Below, in pieces: positions 1 to 13,899 of a stretch of DNA of 64,000 nt; the first letter of the stretch is position 1; each line of letters begins with the position of its first letter. The stretch is taken from contig JAWQRO010000014.1 of assembly GCA_033557835.1 (NCBI GenBank), forward strand, positions 27,425 to 91,424, written 5' to 3'. The notes beneath the pieces are model-generated. The model ran no database searches, was not told the origin of the DNA, and was given only the letters and a program-made list of their open reading frames with translations. Position numbers and translations under genes: made by a program. This stretch comes from Helochares maculicollis (lineage: Eukaryota > Arthropoda > Insecta > Coleoptera > Hydrophilidae).

Positions 1-3000
1 ATAAAAATCGGCATACAGAGCTCGCGAGCTCGCAGATGCCAGCATGATTACATACAAGACGTTTATTAATTTGAGCTTCAGGTAAGCTAGACTAGCTGGC
101 ACCTTATGAATTGTAGGTTTTTTGCGGAGGTAGAGGCTCGGCGAGCGAGCAGCACGCGTGAATTCGACCAATTAATAGACATACAAGTCCAATTGTTTTC
201 GAAGGTTATACACTAATTTCAAAGTTTAATTAGAAAATGTTGGCAAGTCGTAAAAATTTATGGTGTAAGCAGTATGAATATTGATAATTATCTAACACAT
301 TGACTGACCACTTAAATATAGTAAAATGTATAAAAGTTTTTATATAAAACAACACAAGCCCAAGCCTCCGTCTGGCCCCGCGGGGGCAAGCCGGGCAATT
401 ACGGGAATTAAGCCCCTTTTTTATCTCGAGCTTGAAACTCGATAATTCAAAATTGCGAAATGTGGTGGAAAAGTGAGCAGAAGAATGGTTTAAACGCATT
501 TCTCAACAAACCGCAAATAATGATGCAATACGGGAAAGCTTCAATTGTGGAATAAAATGCCCAGTTTAAAGTAACATCACTGTGCGCCTCCACCAATTGT
601 GCAGGTTTGGGAAATTTACATCGCCTGCTGTAAAGTTCTTTTAGGACAATAACCCGCATGTTTACCACGCAAATATGGCCATAATAGGGTTGTCAGTTTT
701 ATTATGATGGAGGATGTTCGGAGTACATTCGTGATATTTAATTTTATTAAGCAATATTAATTCGGTTTGTCAGTTAATGAATTTTTACTGTGGTTTGGTT
801 TCCAGTTTCAAATCTCTTTTCACATGAAACGCCACCACTTATAACCAACTGCTGTAAATTCGCTAGAAAACTTTGAGCTTTGACATAAATGTGACGCGTT
901 TGCGTAAATAAATACCCAAACATACATGTCTGTATACAAGATTACAGAATTTTACTCCATCATGAAACTAGTCAATTTGGCAATTTGTAATTTGACACTT
1001 ATATTCTTCTAACTGAGAACCAAAACGAATATGCCCAAAATATATGCTATATATTAAGACAAGTATATTTACCACCAAAAATTAATAATAGAATACTTCA
1101 GTATTCATCTGCATCTGCAATTATTATCAAATTCATCGCATAACAATTTGTTGAAGCATATCTTAAAGAAAACCCAGTAAAGGAAACGATTTAAAGTAGC
1201 TTTAACTACTTTGCAATTACTCCACAAAATACCATCAAGAAATTGATACAAATTCAATTTTTAGCAACAATCAATATTGCAAAGAATGCAATAGTAGTGC
1301 ATTTGGTTTCAGGTTTGACTTTCCTTACTGAAGCAGCAAATATTATGGAATAAGAACAAAAGCATTATACAAATAATCTATCGAACGCAGAATTAATTGC
1401 AATGCAGAGTAACAAAAACAAGCAACTGCACTTTTACTACCTTTCAACTAAAACTTAAGACAGAAATTTCTGCCCAATTCGTCCCGCGCTTTGAACCGAC
1501 TTCCGCAATTAAAAAAAGAAAATAAAAACAGTATAATGGGAAGAAGATGTAAAGGTAACCTTGAAACTAAACCAGCGAAAAATATTTGCATATTTTGTTA
1601 GACACTTCCTTGGATAGCCTGGTGTTTTATATTAATGGTTTTAGAACTGGTTTTTTGGTTTCGTTTGGTAAGGTTAGTTCGGCTGGATCCGTCCCAGACC
1701 AGGCCAGGCCACACCAGTTAGGCGGTTTTATCATGGTAATTTAATTAATCCACTTAAATTCGGTGGAACAAAAGGAATTTCTGCTTGATAAATTTTTTTT
1801 AATTTGCAAAATTGCGCCCTTGAATTATCCATCCTCATCTAGATGTCCTGGTTCTTTATAATTGCTGCACATTTTTTTATCACACCGCCACGGTTCAGGG
1901 GGTACCAATTCAAAGCAAGGTTCCTGCATTTCCTTTACTGCCTTACTTTAGTTTAAACAATGGAAAAGCAGCACAAAGGAGTGTTTGTAACAGGTTTCTA
2001 CAATTTTATGAGGCTACAGGATATAGAAAACGAAATAAAATTAGGACCCAGGAGAAATAATTATACCAACATGAATTACACTTAAACAAGCAATGTGAGA
2101 TAAAATCGAAAAGCGGTTCCAATTTGGTTTAGTATATTGTATATTTTTACCAATTAGAAAGATTTGGGTTCAGTGAAAGACGCGTTTTACAAAACATGCT
2201 CTCAATCACGTAACTATTAAATTTGCTAATTTTCATAGATTAATTACAGTTATTATTCCATGTTTACAAATTGATAATATAACAAAGTGGAGTAAACTTA
2301 GTTGTTCTCAGAATTGACAAACTATATGCGCTTGCAAGAAAGCTCTAATCTGAACCAACAACTATTTTATTGCAGAAGATTCGCATTTTCTGCGAAAAAC
2401 CTCATTTAGATATATGCAAACAAAGTTTTTGTTTCAGTAATTAACGAAACAAAATAAAATGAATATTCCTAAAACGCGAAAAATCGGCAAGAAAGCAACG
2501 CAGAGACTCACCCAAAGCTTTTCATTTCCAACCAAATCAAAAGTAGGTCCTTACCTGGAACAAAATAGCAATTAATGAATAAGTCATCAAACACAGTCAA
2601 GCAACAAAACTTATCCAAAACTAAATAGATGCCATAGCTTACAATAATTGTGTTTAGTTTGTATTGTATTTCATGGGATGTGCAAGTCGGGCAAATATGT
2701 ACTTATTATTTAAAGTGTATTGTAAATTTAATATGTACTGTGTTTTATGGCGTGCATGACAAAATTATTTAACAATTCAATTTTGTCAGGTTTAATGTGT
2801 TTTTATTCTGTTCTAAAATTCGTCACAATTACGCTACAAATGAGTAAATAGTTTTATAATGCAAATAAGGCTACCATTGGAGCTTTTTAGACCATAAAGT
2901 GCAAAGTTTTATTGGGCGTATTAAAAATTACCATATCAACGAAATGTTTTCGCTTTATCAACGATAATCTTTACGCATTATTTCCGCGTATCGCAATCAG

Positions 3001-5300
3001 AAATTAAATAGAAACACATACAGATTGTACCCCAAGATATCATGGGGACTGCTTGTAAAATTCATTTTTAGGGATTAACTTATCTCGATAATGCCAAGTT
3101 TATCCGTATGAAAAAATCATAAAAAATGTCTTTTGATTTATTTTATTGATGTGACGGTGATAGATGATTTTTACTTTGCTATTGATTATAGTATAGTTAT
3201 TAATTTGATTGTTTCAAAGTTACAGGTGGTTGCAGCATGTCCCGCGCTACCACAATGTAAACACATGCATGCATTGTTTTGTAAGGAGGTAAGGATCGAG
3301 CGCAGGATATCATGCTCGGAAAAGCTGTGTGAATCCCCCAGAGCGGATTGAAAATTGAAGCGCTTAAGTAGCAAGTGGAAGACCCGTGCATATAAAAAGC
3401 AGGCATTATTCATTTGTACGTTTTAAATTTTTGGTAAATAAATGAATTTTATTTACCTCGTTGTATGACACCTGCTTCCCAAAACTGAATGTTTAGAACC
3501 TTTAGAAACTAGTGTCAGTTCGCAATTTGCACAAATAAAGTGTCTTCCGATCAAGCTGGGCCACTTGCTCACATAATAATTGTAAAAGCACTCTGAACTG
3601 TTTGGAAAATTCGCGCTGAAGCTTATGAACATCGCATATGAACGACTGTGCAACGTCGAATCTATCTGCGTTTAGCGCCAGACTCAAACATAACCCACTC
3701 TCCACCATGGAATCGCATATATACGAGCTATTTTTAGAAGTTGATGTCATAACCTCGCTTCTCCATTCGCCGTCGCTTATGTCAGAGGGGCTCCCATTGG
3801 TTGGAACGCAGAACCAGCAGTCACGAATTTGAGATCCTATATCGTTAGTTGCCCGCGTTGACTTCTCACTTGCTTCTCACTTCAGCTACAGATCGAAAAC
3901 AAATGAAGCTACATTATTTTTTGTATTTTTATTTCCCGCTCCTTCTCATGCCATCTTTTTTTAATTTTAAATGGTCGCAACGTTTGTTTGGTTCCCGGCC
4001 CATGGAACACACCCAACAACAGGACGTCGCATCAACAATGAATTTCGGATCTCTAAACGAGCCAGCGAAAATTTTGCAAGCTGGCAAGAATATTTTATTT
4101 ACATCCGCTTACTGTTTATACTGCAGAAAAAGCGCTCCGCTCCATCGAAATCTCTTCCAAAGAGGTGCCTACAATCTACATATCTACATAATACTTCAAC
4201 GGTGATAACCCTGCGATATAATTTCATGGTACACTTCATGTCTTCTTTTGTTAATTGCTGTAACTCGTGAACCGAATCAAAAAGCACTTTATGTAGTGCT
4301 GTGGCTTCTTAAACCATGGCACCTCCTCTTTAATTCCAGGCAGTTCGATGGTGTTACGTAAATTATTTCGATAAGATCGCGTAATAATGAATGAATGTCA
4401 GGAGCAACTGGTCGCCTTGTTTCCTTCAAGGTTACATCGATGTAGTTATGCCCTTACGCTCAACTCCGACACATATACACACGTTTCTTTTAAAATTGAC
4501 CACAAATCTCAATTCGTTCCTCCAAAGTTGACACATTCAATTGCCCAAAAATATCCTCCTCTGCGACCGCTGCAGCCAGTGCGTCGTCTTTTGTTTGGGC
4601 TGAGCGAAAAGGTCACATCCTTCTAGATTTTTCGAGCCACAGACCTAAGAGGTATCAAATCAAAATACAAACAAATCATTTCAATAGCTTTTAATGAATC
4701 CATAGATGAATCAACTTGGGCCATTAACAATTATCAGTTTATTAGAAAAACCAACAATTATTAATACTACATAATATACCAACACATATTCAGTGATAAT
4801 ATTCCATATCAGCACGTAGCTAACTAATCTTTATAGGTAACATGCCTAGTACCACAAACTGTGCTAGTACCGCCGATAAGTAAAGAGTACCTACCTATGT
4901 ATGAATGTCTGTAAGTACGTACGTATTAATGGAATTTATGTATGTATTAGAGTAACATGTAGTTAATAACCTTCGGCTGTACATTAAAATATTTAAGCTC
5001 TTTATGTTTTAATTACGATTCGATTCAAGGAGCGAAAGGTCCTGTCTAACAGAATCATTTTTCTTCTTTCGGGCCAACATTGAAATAAACATGAAGCGTG
5101 GCTTGGAATATCCTTGCCCATTCGTCTACCTATAAATCTAATTGCGTAAACTACACCAGATGAATTTATTAGATACATGCGTTTTACAAACAGCTTTATA
5201 TATTTTTTTCAAACTCGCTGTGTTTACAGAAAATAATTTGTATGTAGTTATAAATATGAATAGCGAATGAGTGCGACCGGTTAGGCAACTAACAGGTCTT
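1..5300. other. Intergenic DNA, no recognised gene
   Basis: No open frame here resembles a protein I recognise, and the longest frames (about 60-120 codons) lack convincing domains. The left edge (1-170) and 355-400 are CpG-rich with short perfect palindromes, so they may belong to the promoter or 5' end of a gene lying left of the window. Mildly GC-richer stretches occur at about 3230-3400 and 3640-4620. A good minus-strand splice donor (CAG followed by GTAAG) is readable near 2556, but I could not attach an exon to it. The rest is AT-rich and featureless. Confidence 0.5.
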
Positions 5301-5429
5301 TCTTGTATAGAGTTCGCAAATCTTCGTCTTGCTATATCCTTTTATTTTGCCATCATTGTCACAGATGTTCTTGAAAGTTATGTTACCCGTTTTTGAACTC
5401 AGATTTGTACAAAATGTAAATCCGCCCTG

Positions 5430-6010
5430 TTTCATGTCAGTGTCACCAATGGAAAGTGAAAAAATAACAGCAAAATTACAAAATAAATTAAGTACTGGAT
5501 TTGACGATGTTCCAGTTTTAATTGAAAAAATGTACTGCCACAAGTCAGCCTATTTCGTATGTTATCTCATCTTCAGGAAGATGTTCAGAAAGTGTAAAAC
5601 GCAAAAATATAAATCTTTCCTTTTTGACAAGTACTCAACACTGCGTCCCAAAAAAACGACATGTTCTCTCTCTAGAGGGCGTTTTCAGACGTGCGGAAAC
5701 TTTAATTATGCTAACAGAAGAATGGATGGTGTCAAAACACATGGTCGTTATAAAAGAGAACACCCCAAATAATACAGCAACCCCAAACCCTATTGGTCTA
5801 AATAACAAACTTGTAAAACTTTCTCAAGCAATTCACTTCTTAGGAATAGTTCTAAATGCAAATTTTAACTGAACGTCGACTTGTCAAATTGTAAAAAAAT
5901 TAAATAATTCTAACTCCTGATGGTTTTTGAGAGGCGTTCGAAAAACAGTGTTTTGAAGTATTTACACAGATCTGAGATTTAGAATATTGAATTAATTATT
6001 TAATTAAATA
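5430..6010 (+). mobile_element. Decayed non-LTR retrotransposon fragment (reverse transcriptase)
   Basis: Two short stretches read like a jockey/CR1-type reverse transcriptase broken by frameshifts and stops. At about 5445-5535 the translation contains KLQNKLSTGFDDVPVLI, which fits the RT motif 'LKNKKSxGxDxIP' that starts the palm of many non-LTR RTs. At about 5690-5870 it contains EEWMVSKHMVVIKENTPN followed by HFLGIVLNANFN. This matches the motif pair 'WF..N.L.LN..KT' and 'KFLGI.ID..L.W' in order. The usual Trp after that motif is a TGA stop, and a following KKLN stretch matches the next conserved segment. About 150 residues of RT, including the catalytic FxDD part, are missing or unrecognisable. 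It is a dead remnant. The exact clade is not determined. Confidence 0.55.
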
Positions 6011-6739
6011 TGAAAAATGTCTTCCTTGCAGCGCAGTTAAGTTTTCCACAAGATTCCCAACTCTTCTAAAACTAATCTTATGAAATACTTGTAATGAATT
6101 TCTAAATTTTAGATGACTTTTATGTATGATTAATTGACGTTTGTTGTAGAATTATGTAAACTATTTAAATCTGTCTGATTTTTTAAAATAAGTTTTGCTT
6201 CACTTTCCTGAGTGATATATTAAAGGACGAGATATTTTTACATACCCAGTGATCATTTTGATAAGGTACGAATACTAACAAGAAATCACGCTCCTTTATA
6301 AAAAACGATACAAGAGGCTCAGAAAAATAGGCCCACAGAGAGTGTTCATACCATGACAATGTTAATAGGGAAATAAAACTCGAGCAGAAATCCTAAGAAA
6401 TTATACAAGAACGTGGCATTACATGTTGCACTCATAATATTCATTTCTGCAGGTTTAATTTTATTTTGACATCCTCTATCGGTACATTGTATCTTAGTTA
6501 AACAAATTTGTACCAAATAATGCCAATAAAAGTCTTTCGGCTCACAAATTTTTGAATATTTCAATTCTAATCTTTATCAAATTTAAAAATACATATACCG
6601 ATCAAGAACAGTAAACTATCATCCTTTCCGTGACCAACAAACTATGCTCTTTATGACAAGAATGTAAGTTTGGTTGCCTATGCATGCAAGACTCTTGTAA
6701 GTGTATTGTTCTGTTTTAACGTTAACTAATTACAGCTTC

Positions 6740-7150
6740 AATCTTCAAAGCATCTAGCCGGATTTAATACCGATTCCTTGGTGAACAAGACTTTCAATAC
6801 TTTACTTAGAAAAGTGCTAAAAACATTCACCGACTACTCTTAGAGAGTGGTTCGGAGCTGAAGCTGAATTTGTAATCTCTAATATTTCATAAAAGTACTA
6901 AATAGTGGAAATTTCCTAACTTCTTCTTGCTATGATGAAGCTTAGAAGTTCTTCCTCCTTCTCGGCGGACAAGACTTTAAGGACACTTCTAAGCATAAAT
7001 GCTATCAATATTCACCGACCACACTCAGAGAGTGGTGCGGCTCTGAGATTTTAACTGCAATCAAGAATCTTGCCGAAAAGTACATATTAGTAACAATTTC
7101 CTTGAAGTTTCGCATTCTTGCTATGATAAATCTTAAAAGCATTTTGCTTG
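6740..7150. repeat. Diverged tandem repeat, about 190-200 bp period, hairpin in each unit
   Basis: Two adjacent copies can be aligned by eye. Unit A runs about 6778-6955 and unit B about 6965-7150. The tail of a third unit is visible near 6738-6770 (AATCTTCAAAGCAT compared with AATCTTAAAAGCAT near 7130). Shared blocks include ACAAGACTTT, ATTCACCGAC, AGAGAGTGGT, TTGCTATGAT and a terminal CTTGG/CTCGG. Each unit holds a short stem-loop, at 6833-6851 in A and 7018-7036 in B. No open frame spans the units. The origin (satellite, or piece of a transposon) is unknown. Confidence 0.65.
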
Positions 7151-8600
7151 GCGTCGTACTTGTGGTTGCATAAAGAAAAATTTATTCCTAACATAAATAC
7201 ATAATATTTAGACATTTCAATAAGTATATCTGATTCTACTTTTAAGCAATACAATGACGTTCTAATAAGCGCTTATATGAAACCCTTATAGGTTTAAGCC
7301 AGGCTGTTGTCCTCAAATTTTTTTCTTTATCTTGATATGTAAAAACTAAACGCTTTACGAAATGCAATCTGTATTGGTAACATTGCTTTCCATGATACTT
7401 TATTGTATGCATAATTTATGTATTACGAATAGAAACATTGTTGTTTAAAAATTTTAACCATTTAGACCGTTTTTGCACTCAAATAAAAATGGCTGCAATT
7501 TTTCCAATTGAGGTCAACTCTTCTCATATGTTTATTGTACCACTCTACATACATCGGTTTTGTTCATTTGTTTGCTGATGTCACTTTATTTGTTGATGCA
7601 ATGATCATGAAAAGAAGATACAAATGCCTAATTTTTCTCATTTTTTGCCACCATAGTTAAATGGCAAATACTCTTTTTTCTCATTATCTACATTCCCATA
7701 TTACTACATAAAGAATAGTAAACGTATTACAATCATGTCAAAAATAGAATTTCGAAATATCTACGTCTTCTTGTTAGGGCCACTTTTTAGCTGATGAAAT
7801 TTTGTATACAGATATTATTGCCAAATCCATATCTAATTTTATGGAGTTATAATTTTGCAAAAACCATAAAAATTAGTAAATATTACATTTCGACACAATC
7901 AGTGCAGTGGAAATTATGAAACAATGAAGTTTACTTGCAGAGTTAGATGCATTGAGAAACGAATGCACTTAAAACGCAGAAATCGTAAGCTTTCCCGATT
8001 CACTTCTTCACTAAATTTGACCGTCATATTTTTAAGCATGTGTTCATTTGGTTTTTGAAGGATTTTTTTGTGAGGCTTATTTAATTCTTCATGTTTTTAT
8101 ACTGGCTTTCTTCAGCCTTGGTTAAAATTTAAAAAAATGGACACCACGTTAATTATTTATTGACTTACCTTCGGTCATTGTTAGTGCGACAGGGTATACA
8201 AAATGAAACAAGCATGTTACTTCAAAACTTGAACCCTAGTGTTTGTAAATTCCTATACATTTTTAAACATGTGCATTCCTTAACGCATCCAGAATAAGAG
8301 CAGCTGATGGACTGATGGACAGATATTTACGCTACTGATAACCATCCTTCTGGAAACTAAGTTTTAATTGTGATTTGCAGAATCATTACAAAATAGAAAG
8401 GTAGGTGTTAAGAAATGACCACTTTCAAAATATTTCTCCCTCAACTTCCTTTGTAAATGACTTGTTTATTACCACACTGACTGTGTGGTAGTTACACAAT
8501 CTTATTTCCGTAACTAGCAAGTAGTAAAAGCCAGGACAATTTCAAGGAGTTTAGAAAAGTTTATAACAAATCTTTTATTAATTCATCAATAATATTTACT
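7151..8600. other. Intergenic AT-rich DNA
   Basis: I see no coding frame, RNA gene or clear repeat here. The right end (about 8560-8630) probably contains the cleavage site of the minus-strand Sec61 gamma transcript, since AATAAA is readable on the minus strand at 8626-8621. Confidence 0.4.
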
Positions 8601-8867
8601 TTGTATGTATAAATAATAAATTTATTTATAACAATCCATAAGAACACCAAAAGCAGTTTGTCCGAACACACTCAATGTGTGCGGATTGTATGAATAAAAA
8701 AATATGTGTAATAATGTATAAAGAATTGAACCATTAATTTGAGGAGAAGGAAAATGAGAAGATGAAGGAATTATATTTATCACGTATTATAAATACAAAA
8801 ATAAATGAGTGATATAAAAAATGATGACAATGACGAAAAACAACCCGCCGCCTACAAGTCACTCAAA

Positions 8868-9627
<760 letters not shown>

Positions 9628-9665
9628 TGTATTTAATCTGGAATTCAAAAAACCTGCTCAACTGA

Positions 9666-9990
9666 CTGCAAAATTATGAAATGTTAAGGAAATTAATGGA
9701 AATAAGGTCAACATAAGAGTGGAAATTGGCAACCACATCTGGCAACAAGTGCAATAAACGCGTCAAAATTATATAAAATCAAAATAAAACTCCTTAAATA
9801 TGATAGGAAGTATGTTTTACTTACGTTTTGTATTAATACTCGTCTTCTGGAGTAGTAATAACTTGAAAATATGCTGGAAAAGTCGAGTTGGTCCAAACTG
9901 CTGTCAGAAAGTAAGTTTGAAGAACCAAATCTCATTCAGTCACAGCCAGCTTGGATTAGCCACCACATCAGCCACGATGGCACGATAGCG
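9666..9990 (-). promoter_or_regulatory. Probable 5' UTR exon and promoter zone of Sec61 gamma
   Basis: On the minus strand a strong donor (GTAAGT at 9824-9819) follows a comparatively GC-rich stretch (about 9826-9990). A good acceptor (TTTTGCAG) ends at 9666, 38 nt before the Sec61 gamma start codon. A noncoding leader exon spliced to the coding exon is the simplest reading. The transcription start itself is not visible. Confidence 0.45.
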
Positions 9991-11660
9991 TGATGACGAC
10001 TGTATGCGTTTCTAGTTTCACCCGCCAATACGTAGAGTTCCATAATTCTCTACAACATACTACAGCAATTTTTGCAATTCTGATTATTTCAACTAATAAA
10101 TTATTCGCCAAATTATTACAAATACATAAAGGCTATTAAAAGGCACAACATAAACGCAGTTTATAAAAATAATAACAAACTATATGGAGAATAATATATA
10201 ATGGCCACAATGAAATAATTTCCATACTATTGGATTATAGTTGCATCTAAAAGTACACAATTACTTCTGAATTGCTTAAAAATATAGCAACATTTTAAAA
10301 TTCAAGCTCTTTTCGTATAGTCTCCAATATGTGTTTTCTGAAAATTTGTCTGTAAAATAAGAAACTTTTTAGTAACTGTTTTAACTGTAGCACATTATTG
10401 ATGTTCTTTAAATACCCCCATAAACATAGAAATAGTATATTATTGTTACTTTTAATCGGATAATACTGTATGATTACTTTTTAATATACGCAGGCACTTT
10501 TATTATTCATGGATAGGTTTAATTACTTAATCCTAATCCTTTCTACCTTTCCATGTTCAGTTTGGGTAGAGTCAATTCTTTTATTTTCTGTATAATATAA
10601 AAAATATTCTAGTTTTTCTCATATCAAGAGCATTTACTTGCATTTGTTGCAAGCATTGGCATATTGTTCATAAATATGCCTTTACTCAAGCAAGTCTGTC
10701 AAACTCTATATCTTCATGAGTGGGTGAACACTTTAATTACCAGAAAGTATGTGTAGGAAGAATTAATAACTGATATATTTATATTATGAATAAGATTTCG
10801 TCCAAATGTATTATTTAGCACTTATTCTCATTTTGAAATATAACTTCTTGCGCAAAATTAACATGTACTGTCTATAAACTTTAAATAGTTCTTGAAAAAA
10901 TTAATTTTTGTGCAAAATATATTTTGGTATTTTCTAGAGTACTGTCGTTATATATAGTAATATTTAATAACTAAATAATTAAACTTTCTTTGCTCGCTGG
11001 CGCTGACCCCTCAAATGCGTCATATTAGTGTTGAAATGGTTGTCTAATCGCGGTCAATTTAAAATGCTTCCATTCAACGGATTTTATCGACATTTATTTG
11101 CGGTGGGCAAATAATTTTATTTATATTTAAAGACCGAAGGTCATCAGATTAAGTGTATGTAGCAAAATATATGGCTGGATTTCAACGAATGAAGACCGCT
11201 AAGTGTCTTGCAGAAAATACATGAACTAAACAGCAGAAAATCTAATTAGTGGTACTTTATAAGAAAAAAAATTTAATATAAACATTATTTAACTCCGTTT
11301 TATAATTACACTCTCTGCATTACATAATGAGCGTGCAAAAAAACTAAAATAATGGATATTTAATGATGAATCGTAGCAAAACAAGTAAATCTGTTTCAGT
11401 TCCAAACAGTTTTTATGTCAAGACTAATTTATTTGTCGGTTTTCCTCTTAAGTTTAAAAACCATTTGACGGGAGAGTGGCCTTAAGAAGTAATTTCCAAA
11501 AGAGGATCTGTTAAGGACAAAAAAACCATAATAATTACTTGTTTTGTCTATGAATGTACAATGTATTATTTGAGCTTCCTCACAAATAAAATTACTAACC
11601 ATAGCGCCGTCCTCCTCTAGCGCGCGTAAATTCAATTAAGACTCCTCCATCGTTCTGATG
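9991..11660. other. Intergenic DNA between divergent Sec61 gamma and NPC2-like genes
   Basis: AT-rich sequence with no recognised coding frame, RNA gene or repeat. The only sizeable frame (minus strand, 11429-11635) has no similarity that I recognise. Confidence 0.4.
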
Positions 11661-11666
11661 ACTCGG

Positions 11667-11701
11667 TTATAGAGCATTGTTGTAATCACTTCTGGTCAGT
11701 C
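11667..11701 (+). promoter_or_regulatory. Candidate core promoter of the NPC2-like gene
   Basis: A TATA-like TTATAGA at 11667-11673 lies about 28 bp upstream of TCAGT (11696-11700), which matches the arthropod initiator consensus. The start codon follows 63 bp later, giving a short leader typical of small secreted-protein genes. Spacing is right for a TATA-Inr promoter, but both motifs are short. Confidence 0.4.
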
Positions 11702-11762
11702 AGTGGTCAGCATTCTGAGTTATCCAAACTAAAGCAGCAATTATTTGATTTACTTAATCAAA

Positions 11763-12365
11763 ATGAAGCACTTTTGCGTTTTATTTGTGGTGTTATACTT
11801 TGGCCTAGTGGAGGCTTTCGAAGATTGCGGTAAAACAAATTTATTTTTTGAAATTTATATCATCATTTCCAATAATCATGTCTCTTATATGTTAAACTGA
11901 ATATGAATTTGCTACAGGGTCGGAAATGGGTACCCTTATAAATGTGGATATTCCTGGTTGCAAAGCAGATGAACGATGCATTTTGCATAGGAACACCAAT
12001 GCCACAGTGGGATTAGAATTCACAACCAGTATGTAATTTTCATTGTTATTAAGCATGACTTCTACAAAACTAAAATGGGAATACTTCATATTTTTACATT
12101 TTCAGAGGAGCAAGTTGATCAGTTAGTGGCTGTTGTTCATGGCATTGTTTTGGGAGTGGAAGTTCCTTTTGCTCTGCCAAATCCTGATGCTTGTAAAGAG
12201 AGTGGTTTGACTTGTCCGATTAGCAATGGGAGCACCAATAAATACAGTACAAGTTTACCTGTTTTGAAGAAGTACCCGAAAGTCACTGTCGATGTCAAAT
12301 GGGAGCTTAAAGACAAAGATGGCAAGGACGTGGTCTGCGTTAAAATTCCTGCAAAAATTCAATAA
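11763..12365 (+). CDS. NPC2-like secreted lipid-binding protein (ML domain)
   Basis: Three exons, 11763..11829, 11918..12028 and 12106..12365, join in phases 1 and 1 into 145 residues. Residues 1-18 are a cleavable signal peptide (MKHFCVLFVVLYFGLVEA). The mature protein has the six-cysteine pattern of NPC2/MD-2-related lipid-recognition domains: EDCG, PGC, ERC, DAC, LTC and VVC, compatible with three disulfides and an immunoglobulin-like beta sandwich. Two N-glycosylation sequons (NAT and NGS) are present. NPC2 carries cholesterol in the lysosome. Insects have expanded families of NPC2-like proteins that also bind other lipids or semiochemicals, so the ligand cannot be stated. An AATAAA lies about 75 bp after the stop. 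It is tail to tail with Tom5. Confidence 0.93.
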
Positions 12366-12660
12366 TTGTAAATTAACTACTCTAGTTGATTATGTGATGT
12401 TTTTATCTTAGTTTGTTCTGAAATGTAAATCAAAAATAATAAAGAAAATTTAAATAAATGAATAACATGAACAAATAAAAAAGCACGAGTGAGATGTAAT
12501 AATTTAATTAATCTATTACATTTGTGAGTTTTATACAAAATTTTTAAAAACACTGAGGTATCAGTTCTAATATATACAAGTATGCGGTCCGTAGATTGGC
12601 TCTTAGCAAACCATTATTGGCTAGTATGTAGTAAAATGGCACCAAAATTGAGAATATTGT

Positions 12661-13899
12661 CTAAAATGGGATGTGTTTGAGCAACAAAGGAGCTGAAACA
12701 AAGAAAAGGTTAGTACAAATTTCAAATTGACCGTTTATGTGGTTGCCTATCTGTAAGGATATATAGTTGTTTATCTGTGTTTTGTTGTTTTATTAAATCG
12801 GTGTATATTAATTTAGCAGCTGTAACTTTCTGTGATAAGTTTAAATGTGAACAAAATTATATACTGGCAGAGTTTCCGGTAGTGATATTAATTAGCAGCC
12901 TACATTACAGGGGTACTTCAAGAAGCAATTCATTAAGCAACTTAAGTAAAATGTCAAATGAAAACCTCAAAATGAAGTAAAGGAATTACAAATGTACTGA
13001 AACGAACAAAGATTTTGAACATTCAAATCACAGCTGCGTTAATAGCACACATTTTATTTAAGCACAGCGATGACAGTATATTAAGTAAGGAAGCTAGTAA
13101 TGCTTTGTGTGAAAAGATATCATGTAAAAAAAGCCTACTCTGAAGTCAATTTAATTAAAGAATTTTAGGTAACTGCTGAAATATTTACAGAGCTTGTGGA
13201 TTGAGCCATCGACAGTTTTAATTAATATTACATGATTTAAGTAGGATATTTTAAACAATTTTAAATTACAATAAGGATTATTAGTTTTTCTGCCATAAAC
13301 TAATTATAAGATTTTATCTTTTGGATGATGTAATAACAACATTAATAAATGTAATACGTACTTAAATAATCCGAATCTCAAATTATAGGGTAGAAATTAA
13401 GTAGTTATTGTCTTATACGGCAATATTAAGAGTTCCAAAATTTTTAAAAACAGCACTAGTGCCTATACAGTAGGGAAAACACGATCTCTATAGCATATCA
13501 ATATCTAATTTACACGCTGATGTTTAACAATGCTGATTTACTCTTTACTGTTCTGCTCTGCTCTATTGAAATACGTGTTATCAAGGAAGAGACCTAATGT
13601 TTCAAAACAAGTATGATATAAAAGTAGCATTTTATTAAAGGCGAACTACATAGCTAACAAACAGCCAAAAATTTAAACAATTTGCAGTAGGACTCTTCGA
13701 TTGCTATAAACTTTATTTGCGAGTCTCCCAAATAATATTTTATGGCATGAATAGGAATTAAACAATCAGTCATACCTGCTCTGATACCACCACAAATGAG
13801 CCCAAACACTAAGAAGTTGCCTATTACAGACTCTCTGACCTTCCTCTTTTCTTCTTCAACGTCCCTGGATCCAGAGATTGTACCTTGAAGACGCCTCAT
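12661..13899 (-). CDS. TOMM5: Tom5, small subunit of the mitochondrial TOM complex
   Basis: Exons complement(12661..12692) and complement(13776..13899) join in phase 1 into exactly 51 residues, the length of human TOMM5. The first exon encodes the charged segment DVEEEKRKVRESVIGNF followed by a hydrophobic tail-anchor helix (VFGLICGGIRA). The second exon encodes APLLLKHIPF and the stop, matching the family's short hydrophobic/Lys C-terminus (TPFILKKL in vertebrates). Reading the first exon straight through gives an 81-codon frame that runs into the intron and loses this ending, so the spliced form is preferred. Tom5 is a tail-anchored outer-membrane protein that supports TOM complex assembly and preprotein transfer. 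It is divergent from the PGRMC gene. The protein is tiny, so assignment rests on motif order and length. Confidence 0.8.
12930..13775 (-). other. Tom5 intron, central and 5' part
   Basis: This is part of the single intron of Tom5 (12693-13775). It is AT-rich with no recognisable element or nested gene. Confidence 0.5.

Noticed and set aside
3186..3413. Minus-strand frame ending in a CCHC-like string (CMCLHCGSAGHAATTC)
   Set aside because: It looks like a retroviral zinc knuckle, but the spacing is not CX2CX4HX4C in a basic context and no gag or RT sequence lies beside it; taken as chance.
13654..13775. Reading the Tom5 first exon through as an 81-residue protein
   Set aside because: The extra residues are intron translation; a GTATGA donor at 13775 and an exon at 12661-12692 restore the family length and C-terminus.
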